From Clostridiales bacterium (GTDB lineage Bacteria > Bacillota > Clostridia > Christensenellales > CAG-917), in contig JAAVHW010000010.1 of NCBI GenBank assembly GCA_014799525.1, forward strand, positions 1 through 6,985: a stretch of 6,985 nt of DNA, in the 5' to 3' direction. Within the stretch, counting starts at the first letter, position 1, and the number at the start of each line of letters is the position of its first letter. A program made the translations under genes and the position numbers. The notes under the pieces were generated by a model. The model made no database searches and was not told where the DNA came from. It saw only the letters and a program-made list of their open reading frames with translations. Shown here in pieces: positions 1 through 5,227 of this stretch.

Positions 1-222
1 AAATGTCATTTGGATATTTTGATTGCGCTGGGCGCATACAGCAATTAAAAACCTAATTCTGTTTTGATGGGGTAAGGATTCGTCCACAGTGCAAATGATA
101 GAGCATTACCAAGTCACGTATGTTATATACATTAGGCTTGTCAAACAGGCGGCACTTTCGCGTTCTGCATCTCATTATCACGATTTTACAATTATTTGTA
201 AAGGTTAGAGTAGGCACAAGCT

Positions 223-243
223 TCAAACACACGAAGTGTGCGC
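223..243 (+). repeat. 21-nt direct repeat, copy 1
   Basis: This 21-nt unit starts TCAAACACACGAAG and ends TGTGCGC. It recurs exactly at 305-325, 82 bases downstream. Each copy holds a small inverted repeat, CACAC-GAA-GTGTG. The flanks are also related: AGAGTA lies just upstream of both copies, and CATC followed by AAATATC lies just downstream, offset by one base. The duplicated block is therefore about 45-55 bases long and partly diverged outside the 21-nt core. The role is unknown; it could be a dispersed intergenic repeat or a protein binding site. Confidence 0.85.
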
Positions 244-304
244 GCCTAACATCCAAATATCTCAATTTGATATTCTACTATAATGTTTGGGAGAGTAAAA
301 AGAG

Positions 305-325
305 TCAAACACACGAAGTGTGCGC
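305..325 (+). repeat. 21-nt direct repeat, copy 2
   Basis: This is the second exact copy of the 21-nt unit at 223-243, with the same internal CACAC-GAA-GTGTG stem of 5 bp and 3-nt loop. It lies about 90 bases upstream of the tilS start codon and upstream of the tilS promoter. Two copies with unrelated bases between them do not make a CRISPR array or a simple tandem repeat. Confidence 0.85.
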
Positions 326-376
326 AAAATCATCGCAAATATCGCATTTTATGTTTAAGCTATTAAATAATAAACA

Positions 377-405
377 TTGAATTTTGATTGGCTTTGCTAT
401 ATAAT
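377..405 (+). promoter_or_regulatory. Sigma-A type promoter directly upstream of tilS
   Basis: The -35 box TTGAAT (377-382, 4 of 6 matches to TTGACA) is followed by a 17-base spacer and a perfect -10 box TATAAT (400-405). Transcription would be expected to start about seven bases after the -10, at or next to base 412, which is the A of the tilS ATG. The message would then have little or no 5' leader. The boxes and spacing are read from the sequence; the start point is inferred. Confidence 0.6.
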
Positions 406-411
406 TCAATT

Positions 412-1794
412 ATGGCAAACGAAATTCACATTTCACTTGACAGTTTGTTTTGCGACGGCAAGCCTAAAACGGTTTGTGTTGCTTTAAGCGGCGGACGGGA
501 TTCCGTTGCGCTTTTGCATTGCCTACTCAATGACGGTTGTGCAAAACAAAACAAATTGCGCATAGTTGCCGCAAATGTGGAGCACGGCATACGCGGCGAG
601 AGCAGCGTGCGCGACAGCGCGTTTGTAGCAGAGCTTTGCAAGCGTATGGGCGTTGAGCTATACTCATTCTCGGTGGACGCGCCGTCATTTGCAAAGCAGA
701 ATGGATATACGCTTGAGCAGGCGGCAAGGATATTGCGCTATCGCTTTTTTGATGAATTGTTAGGCAGCGGAAAGTGTGATTATATTGCGCTTGCGCACCA
801 CCTTGACGACCAGATTGAAACCGTCTTTATGCGTATTTTGCGCGGTACGGGAATACACGGACTAAGTGGCATAAAAGCCGTCAACGGAAGATATATCCGT
901 CCGCTTCTTGGCTATACGCGCGATGACATAAGCGAGTATGTTTTGCGGCATAATCTCAAATATGTTGACGATGAAACCAATGATGACATAAATTACACAC
1001 GCAACTTCCTTAGGGCAGAAATAGCAACTCTGAAGCAGCGCTTTCCTGCTATGGGGGTGGCGATAAAGAGGCTTTGCGACAGCGCGGAGGAGTGCGATTT
1101 GTTTATAGAGTCGCAAGTACCCAATATCGAGCTTAAAGACGGTGCTGCGTACGTAAAGGTTGCCGATTGTGAAAGCAGAGTGATTGCCAAGCGCCTGTAT
1201 ATGCGTGCCGCGGCAGCACTCGGGGTCATACAGGATATCGAGGAGAGGCATTTGAATTTGGTGCTTGACTTGCTTCACGCCGACAGCGGAAAACGCCTTG
1301 ATTTGACGCACGGCATCTGCGTATACAAAGAGGGTGAGTTGCTTGCATTTACAAGGCGTACAGACGGTGTTGAAATAAATTCCAACTCAATAACTGGCGA
1401 CACTGCGCAAAGTGGTGCCAACTCACAAATGAAAGAGCAGAGCTTTTCAGAGGGACATTTTGAAAGCTTTGGAATACGAGTAGCGTCCGTTGACTTAGAG
1501 CATGCAAAGGAGAGAATTGGCGGCGGAGAAGCACTCTATGTTGACGCAGACAAGATTCCAGCCAGCGCGGTCATAAGAGGGCGCAGGGAAGGCGATTATA
1601 TTCGCAAATTCGGCGGCGGCACAAAGAGTCTTGGCGACTTTCTCACCGACAAAAAAGTGCCGTTGCGCACTCGCGACAGCTTGAGCGTTGTTGCGGACGG
1701 AAGCCGCATTCTTGCCGTATTCGGTGTGGATATCTCCGCAGACGTAAAGATTGATGACGGCACAAAAAGAGTGTTCGCGTTGAGTGTAGAATAA
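412..1794 (+). CDS. tilS: tRNA(Ile)-lysidine synthase TilS
   Basis: TilS uses ATP and lysine to convert the wobble cytidine 34 of tRNA-Ile(CAU) to lysidine, switching it from Met to Ile identity; it is a cytoplasmic and normally essential enzyme. The 460-residue protein has the PP-loop SGGRDS (26-31), the NVEHGIRGES segment (56-64), the AHHLDDQIET motif (128-137) followed by RGTGIHGL, and DDETNDDINYTRNFLR (186-201), all typical of the N-terminal catalytic domain. The C-terminal TilS domain is seen at about 389-446 (RGRREGDYIRKFGGG, then KSLGDFLTDKKVP). A polar linker at about 317-350 separates it from the middle domain. I chose ATG 412 over an in-frame TTG at 388 because 25 residues before the PP-loop is normal for the family and the TTG lies inside the promoter. 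No Shine-Dalgarno site precedes it. It is followed by the cca-like gene, another tRNA-maturation enzyme. Confidence 0.96.
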   Translation: MANEIHISLDSLFCDGKPKTVCVALSGGRDSVALLHCLLNDGCAKQNKLRIVAANVEHGIRGESSVRDSAFVAELCKRMGVELYSFSVDAPSFAKQNGYTLEQAARILRYRFFDELLGSGKCDYIALAHHLDDQIETVFMRILRGTGIHGLSGIKAVNGRYIRPLLGYTRDDISEYVLRHNLKYVDDETNDDINYTRNFLRAEIATLKQRFPAMGVAIKRLCDSAEECDLFIESQVPNIELKDGAAYVKVADCESRVIAKRLYMRAAAALGVIQDIEERHLNLVLDLLHADSGKRLDLTHGICVYKEGELLAFTRRTDGVEINSNSITGDTAQSGANSQMKEQSFSEGHFESFGIRVASVDLEHAKERIGGGEALYVDADKIPASAVIRGRREGDYIRKFGGGTKSLGDFLTDKKVPLRTRDSLSVVADGSRILAVFGVDISADVKIDDGTKRVFALSVE

Positions 1795-1824
1795 CAAAAT
1801 TTTGGTGAATGAAAAACAAATGAG

Positions 1825-1844
1825 CATGTGACAAGCGTCACATG
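1825..1844 (+). repeat. Perfect 8-bp stem hairpin between tilS and cca
   Basis: CATGTGAC (1825-1832) and GTCACATG (1837-1844) form a perfect 8-bp stem around an AAGC loop. No T-tract follows on the plus strand, so it does not look like an intrinsic terminator for tilS. It lies 30 bases past the tilS stop and 29 bases before the cca ATG. It may be an RNA structure affecting stability or translation of the cca message, or a protein binding site. The structure is visible; the role is not. Confidence 0.6.
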
Positions 1845-1873
1845 AAGTAGTGCAAAGCATAATTGTTGAAAGT

Positions 1874-3286
1874 ATGAGCGTTGATTTTGAAAAACTGAAA
1901 GAACTGGCATCCCTGTTTGCGCCGTATGCTCCGCTGTACGCTGTCGGCGGTGCGGTGCGTGACGAGCTTCTCGGTTGCAGCGGCGGTGACGTGGATATTT
2001 GCTCGCCGCTTACCGTGGACGAGGTAAAGCGCGCGCTTGAAGGTTCGTTTTACACTGTTTCGGACAGAAATCTGCGCATGGGTACTGTGCATATATTCTC
2101 GGATGAATTCTGCGCTGAGTACACGACATTCCGCACGGATAGCTACGATAGGTCGAGCGGAGCGCATACGCCGACAAACGTGCGCTTTACAACCGATATA
2201 GTTGAGGACGCGCGCAGGCGCGATTTCAAGTGTAACGCCGTTTACAAGGATATTATGACAGGCGAGATTGTTGACCCGCTCGGCGGCGTTGATGACATAA
2301 AGCATAGGGTACTTTCTGCCGCAGACACTCCCGACAATGTGTTTGAGGCGGACGGATTGCGCGTATTGAGGCTTGTGCGCTTTGCCTGCGAGCTTGGATT
2401 TGATATAGAGTCCGACACTATGCGCGCTGCAAAACAGAACGCTTGGCGTGTTAAGGATATTGCGGTTGAGCGTATCCATGAGGAGCTGAACAAGATATTC
2501 ATTTCGGACTGCAACTATAAAGGCGACAGCTTGCCAAAAACTCCGTACAGTGATGAAAGCGTAGAGTGGTGCAAGGGAAGCAGAGTGGGCGAAAAACCGC
2601 ACCTGCGCGGCATAAAGCTGCTTGATGAGCTTGGGCTTATCGACTTGCTACTTCCCGAGCTTGCGGAGCTCAAGAACCTGCAACAACCAAAGAAGTATCA
2701 CCTGTATGACGCATATTGGCATTCCATAAAGGCGTTTGAGGTGTCACCGCCTCATCTTAGGTGGGCGGCACTCCTGCACGACGTGGGCAAGCGCAGAGCG
2801 TTTGATATGAACTTGGGCGCAAATATGCACGGTCATGACGAGATAGGCGCGGATATGGTGCGCGAGATTCTCACTCGCTTGAGATTTGCAAATGCGCAAA
2901 AGGCGCGAATTGTCAGCCTCGTGCGCTGGCATATGGTTGACATAAAGGGTGATATGTCATGGCATAAGCTGCGCAGATTTGCGGCGGAGCATAGCGATAT
3001 CGCGGACGACCTGTGCACAATTAAGGACGTTGACGCATGCGCTACATTTGGATATCTTCCTGCTCAAAACAGACTGCGCGACGCGTGGAACGAGCTAAAG
3101 TCCGACGGCACTCCGCTTAGCATAAAGCAGCTTAAAGTGGACGGCAACGACCTTATAGCCATGGGTGTAGATGAAAAGCAAATAGGCGTAATTCTCAATG
3201 AACTTTGGATTGACACCGTGCTAAATCCCGAATTAAACAACCGAAATGGCGCAATGAAATACGTATTGCGAAAAATCAGCGAGTAA
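1874..3286 (+). CDS. cca: Class II CCA tRNA nucleotidyltransferase / poly(A) polymerase family protein with HD domain
   Basis: The enzyme probably adds or repairs the 3' CCA end of tRNAs using CTP and ATP. The 470-residue protein opens with the nucleotidyltransferase motif LYAVGGAVRDELLG (21-34) and the metal-binding pair GDVDIC with Asp39 and Asp41. RRRDFKCNA (114-122), the GLRVLRLVRFA helix (161-171) and an ERIHEEL segment (199-205) follow. An HD domain covers about 283-353: His283, LLHDVGK (300-306), HGHDEIGA (319-326), RWH. About 30 polar residues at 212-244 look inserted between the neck helices and KLLDELGL. ATG 1874 puts VGG about 24 residues in, as usual; a GTG at 1850 would add eight residues. 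Neither start has a good ribosome binding site. The gene lies 79 bases after tilS on the same strand with no clear promoter, so cotranscription is likely. CCA versus A-adding activity cannot be settled from sequence, because the usual EDxxR is ADGLR. Confidence 0.9.
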   Translation: MSVDFEKLKELASLFAPYAPLYAVGGAVRDELLGCSGGDVDICSPLTVDEVKRALEGSFYTVSDRNLRMGTVHIFSDEFCAEYTTFRTDSYDRSSGAHTPTNVRFTTDIVEDARRRDFKCNAVYKDIMTGEIVDPLGGVDDIKHRVLSAADTPDNVFEADGLRVLRLVRFACELGFDIESDTMRAAKQNAWRVKDIAVERIHEELNKIFISDCNYKGDSLPKTPYSDESVEWCKGSRVGEKPHLRGIKLLDELGLIDLLLPELAELKNLQQPKKYHLYDAYWHSIKAFEVSPPHLRWAALLHDVGKRRAFDMNLGANMHGHDEIGADMVREILTRLRFANAQKARIVSLVRWHMVDIKGDMSWHKLRRFAAEHSDIADDLCTIKDVDACATFGYLPAQNRLRDAWNELKSDGTPLSIKQLKVDGNDLIAMGVDEKQIGVILNELWIDTVLNPELNNRNGAMKYVLRKISE

Positions 3287-3332
3287 GCTTGATGACTTGG
3301 CTTTGGTTTTAGCAAGAAAGCAATATAATATT

Positions 3333-3358
3333 AAAGCGCACCTCATGGTGCGCTTTTT
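3333..3358. terminator. Bidirectional intrinsic terminator between convergent cca and galT
   Basis: AAAGCGCACC (3333-3342) and GGTGCGCTTT (3347-3356) form a 10-bp stem around a TCAT loop, followed by two further T residues (five in a row, 3354-3358) on the plus strand. On the minus strand the same stem is followed by a T/A-rich run. It lies 46 bases past the cca stop and about 90 bases past the galT stop, between the two gene ends. It should end transcription from both sides, more strongly for cca. Confidence 0.85.
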
Positions 3359-3447
3359 AAGTGTTAAAGTGAGATTGCTTGATGCAACTTGCAATTTGAC
3401 TATTATTTAAAGCGGACTATTCTATTGCTGTCGCTAAATTGAAACTC

Positions 3448-4992
3448 TTATGCAATTACGCTTTCAACAAACTTGTCGAATGCGGCTGTGCCTTGCTCGT
3501 CGTCCTTGAATACGGCGGTGGTGCGGAGTATCTTTTCGCAGGCTACGTTTATATATTCCGTAATAGCGTCGCCCGCCTTTTTCTCGGAGCAGTTTGTGCC
3601 GTTGTCGTTGACGAGCTGCATGACCATGGAGAGGTGCTTACAAAGCGGATGCTTCTCGTCGGCGATAGCTTTGAAGTCAAGCGCAGTTTTGCCTGTGAGT
3701 ATGTCGCGCATTGCGTCAGCCTCGCTTGCAAGTCTGCCTGGGAGAATAAACAAGCCCATGACCTCGATTATGCCGATAGACTCCTGCTTGATGTTGTGCA
3801 GCTCCACAGCGGGGTGGAATATGCCAAACGGGTGAGCCTCGTCCGTGCGGTTGTTGCGAAGTATGAGGTCAAACTGATATTCGCCGTTACTGTTGATAGA
3901 GGCGATTGGAGTTATTGCATTGTGCTGAACCTCCTCCTTACCATTTTTGGTGGAGCAGAGAATGTTCACGCTTTTGTCCGAATACTTATCCCACGCGGCG
4001 CGGAAGCGAGCGACAGCCTTTAGTGCCTGTTCCCTATCCGTGCTTTCTATGCGGACGACGGAGTTGTACCAATCTACAATGGATACGTTTACGTCTGGGC
4101 ACTCGCTCATTTTGAAGTGCTTGCGGGATTGACGGTCAAAGAGAGGCAAGACCTTGTTGCCGCCTTGATAGTGGTCGTGCGCGAGTATAGAACCGCCGAC
4201 GATAGGAAGCGCGGCGTTGGAGCCTATAAAGTAGTGTGGGAACAAATCGAGGAAGTCAAGCATGCGCCTGAATGTGGAGTCCGTCACGCACATTGGGCGA
4301 TGCTCGCCGCAGACGGCAATGACGTGCTGGTCGAAATACTGATATGGGGAGAACTGCATAAACCAGTCCTCACCGTCGAGCTGGAAGGGGATTGTGCGCA
4401 AGGTCTGTCTTGCTGGCTTTGCGGCGTTTCCTGCCCAGCCCACGTTTTCAGAGCAGAGCATGCATTTTGGATATCCGCCCTGCACGAGCTTTGCAAGTCG
4501 CACCTGCTCGGGAGTTTTCTCGGGCTTGGCGAGGTTTATGGTGACTATAATCTTGCCTTGCTTGCTATCCTTTTCCCACTTGATATTTTTGTCGAGGTCG
4601 GGACGGCGCAGATAGGTGCTGTCCTCGCCGAGCTTGAAGAGCATATCGCACGCCTGCTTTACGCCCTCGTATTTTGCCATATCGTCAAACAGTTCAACGG
4701 TGTGGGAGGGGAGAGGCATAACCATGCCAATGAGCTTGGTTTCAAAAAGCTGTCTGTCGTTTTCGGCTATGAGCTTTGTGCGCACGGCGTAATCTGAAAG
4801 CTGTTCAAGCACGTCGTATATCTCATAGTTCTTTAGCGGAGCGTCGGACGGCTCGCTGAGCTTCAGCAAGTCAAGCAGAGCGTTTTGTGCGTAATCTGCG
4901 TCAAAATCGTTGAGATAAAGATGATTTTGAGCATAATCAACGAGGTTTTTTACATTTTGCTTTGCCTGATTCTCATAAGAAATTCTTGCCAT
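3448..4992 (-). CDS. galT: UTP/UDP-glucose-hexose-1-phosphate uridylyltransferase, type 2 (GalT)
   Basis: GalT exchanges galactose-1-phosphate with UDP-glucose to give UDP-galactose and glucose-1-phosphate, the second step of the Leloir pathway in the cytoplasm. The protein has 514 residues, which fits the long type 2 family found in Firmicutes rather than the roughly 350-residue E. coli type. Visible marks are the N-terminal helical region, the paired cysteines in YPKCMLCSENVGWAGN (174-189), FSPYQYFDQHVIAVCGEHRPM (214-234), the active-site segment GGSILAHDHYQGG (266-278) with the His-Asp-His arrangement of type 2 enzymes, and AHPFGIFHP (386-394). The ATG at 4992-4990 has a GGGAG site seven bases upstream. 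The gene diverges from galK, the enzyme that supplies its substrate, across a shared 235-bp control region. It ends convergent with cca at a shared terminator. No truncation or missing motif is seen. Confidence 0.96.
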   Translation of the reverse strand: MARISYENQAKQNVKNLVDYAQNHLYLNDFDADYAQNALLDLLKLSEPSDAPLKNYEIYDVLEQLSDYAVRTKLIAENDRQLFETKLIGMVMPLPSHTVELFDDMAKYEGVKQACDMLFKLGEDSTYLRRPDLDKNIKWEKDSKQGKIIVTINLAKPEKTPEQVRLAKLVQGGYPKCMLCSENVGWAGNAAKPARQTLRTIPFQLDGEDWFMQFSPYQYFDQHVIAVCGEHRPMCVTDSTFRRMLDFLDLFPHYFIGSNAALPIVGGSILAHDHYQGGNKVLPLFDRQSRKHFKMSECPDVNVSIVDWYNSVVRIESTDREQALKAVARFRAAWDKYSDKSVNILCSTKNGKEEVQHNAITPIASINSNGEYQFDLILRNNRTDEAHPFGIFHPAVELHNIKQESIGIIEVMGLFILPGRLASEADAMRDILTGKTALDFKAIADEKHPLCKHLSMVMQLVNDNGTNCSEKKAGDAITEYINVACEKILRTTAVFKDDEQGTAAFDKFVESVIA

Positions 4993-4999
4993 AAAAATT

Positions 5000-5004
5000 C
5001 TCCC
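5000..5004 (-). promoter_or_regulatory. Ribosome binding site of galT
   Basis: Read on the minus strand this is GGGAG, seven bases before the galT ATG. It fixes the galT start. Confidence 0.75.
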
Positions 5005-5036
5005 ATAAAGAGGTTGTCTGCATTTTAGTCGTTTAG

Positions 5037-5076
5037 CTTGAGTAAAGTGAATGCCTTCAAAGAGTAAAAACTCAAG
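5037..5076 (-). repeat. Inverted and direct repeats in the galT leader
   Basis: CTTGAGT (5037-5043) and ACTCAAG (5070-5076) form a perfect 7-base inverted repeat 26 bases apart, and GAGTAAA occurs twice (5040-5046 and 5062-5068), 22 bases apart or about two helical turns. They lie just downstream of the predicted galT start of transcription, in its roughly 87-base leader. They could fold in the mRNA or bind a regulator. The repeats are seen; a role is guesswork. Confidence 0.4.
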
Positions 5077-5085
5077 GTCTATGAA

Positions 5086-5114
5086 ATTGTATCAGTTTTG
5101 GCGATAGATTGCAA
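5086..5114 (-). promoter_or_regulatory. galT promoter, extended -10 type
   Basis: On the minus strand TTGCAA (5114-5109) is followed by a 17-base spacer and TACAAT (5091-5086), with the TG of an extended -10 (TGATACAAT) just ahead of it. Both boxes are identical to those of the galK promoter. Transcription would begin near 5079, leaving a leader of about 87 bases before the galT ATG. Confidence 0.65.
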
Positions 5115-5119
5115 GCTAT
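5104..5119. promoter_or_regulatory. Imperfect palindrome over the galT -35 box, possible operator
   Basis: ATAG-A-TTGCAA-G-CTAT is a 16-bp palindrome with one mismatched pair, centred exactly on the TTGCAA -35 box of galT. A dimeric regulator bound here would cover the -35. The half-site does not clearly match the palindrome at galK, so a common regulator is not established. Confidence 0.4.
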
Positions 5120-5130
5120 TGGGATAAGTT

Positions 5131-5155
5131 GCGATAAAATATTGTTGCATATCGC
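5131..5155. repeat. GCGATA-N13-TATCGC inverted repeat between the gal promoters
   Basis: GCGATA (5131-5136) is mirrored by TATCGC (5150-5155), and a third GCGATA lies at 5101-5106 in the galT promoter spacer. The pair sits between the two -35 boxes, where an activator or a shared repressor would commonly bind. Six-base arms are short enough for chance in AT-rich sequence. Confidence 0.35.
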
Positions 5156-5169
5156 TTTGTCAAGAAGCC

Positions 5170-5198
5170 TTGCAAATATACGCTAAGTATGCTACAAT
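5170..5198 (+). promoter_or_regulatory. galK promoter, extended -10 type
   Basis: TTGCAA (5170-5175) is followed by a 17-base spacer and TACAAT (5193-5198), with the TG of an extended -10 (TGCTACAAT). Transcription would start near 5205, giving a leader of about 23 bases that includes the ribosome binding site. The boxes match those of the divergent galT promoter, and the -10 is embedded in a perfect palindrome. Confidence 0.7.
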
Positions 5199-5205
5199 GT
5201 AGCAT
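5189..5205. promoter_or_regulatory. Perfect 17-bp palindrome over the galK -10, likely operator
   Basis: ATGCTACAATGTAGCAT is two perfect 8-base arms (ATGCTACA and TGTAGCAT) around one central A. It covers the whole -10 box and reaches the predicted start of transcription. This is a classic placement for a repressor site that blocks RNA polymerase. Because it spans only up to about +1, it is unlikely to work as an RNA hairpin. The regulator is not encoded in this window. Confidence 0.65.
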
Positions 5206-5216
5206 AATATTTCTAT

Positions 5217-5224
5217 GCGGAGAG
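5217..5224 (+). promoter_or_regulatory. Ribosome binding site of galK
   Basis: GCGGAGAG places GGAG at 5219-5222, five bases before the ATG at 5228. This decides the start in favour of 5228 over an in-frame ATG at 5189, which lies inside the promoter and operator. Confidence 0.8.
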
Positions 5225-5227
5225 ATT

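Larger units (their letters stand above)
1..411. other. AT-rich intergenic region upstream of tilS, no supported gene
   Basis: I see no convincing gene here. The longest open frames (about 86 codons on plus at 120-380, about 70 on minus at 53-265) have no recognisable motifs, no ribosome binding site and repeat-derived content. What the region does hold is a two-copy 21-nt direct repeat (223-243 and 305-325), an AT-rich inverted repeat TTTACAA-TTAT-TTGTAAA (185-202), a smaller one AATATC-N7-GATATT (256-274), a perfect but isolated -10-like TATAAT at 279-284 without a matching -35, and a complete promoter at 377-405. An upstream gene could end in the first 50-56 bases, because two frames are open there, but 15-17 residues cannot identify it. 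Confidence 0.6.

Noticed and set aside
1..56. Possible 3' end of an upstream gene: one plus-strand frame is open from base 1 to a TAA at 46-48, another runs to a TAA at 54-56.
   Set aside because: Only 15-17 residues are visible, two frames compete, and nothing identifies a family.
73..150. Segment with a D-arm-like AGAGCAT and a small stem, considered as a tRNA.
   Set aside because: No TTC T-loop, no acceptor pairing and no anticodon arm can be drawn.
279..284. Perfect TATAAT as a second tilS promoter.
   Set aside because: No -35 lies at a 15-19 base spacing and there is no extended -10 TG, so it is left as a possibility only.
223..325. Repeat pair considered as a CRISPR array.
   Set aside because: There are only two copies, a 61-base gap with related flanks instead of a spacer, and no cas gene nearby.
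120..380. Plus-strand open frame of 86 codons before tilS.
   Set aside because: It has no ribosome binding site and no motif, it includes both copies of the 21-nt repeat, and it ends inside the tilS promoter.
1838..2602. Minus-strand open frame of 254 codons antisense to cca.
   Set aside because: The plus frame has clear nucleotidyltransferase motifs throughout; the antisense product has no recognisable family.
3439..4797. Long plus-strand open frames (194 and 226 codons) across galT.
   Set aside because: They are shadows of galT, which has conserved active-site motifs, a ribosome binding site and a promoter on the minus strand.
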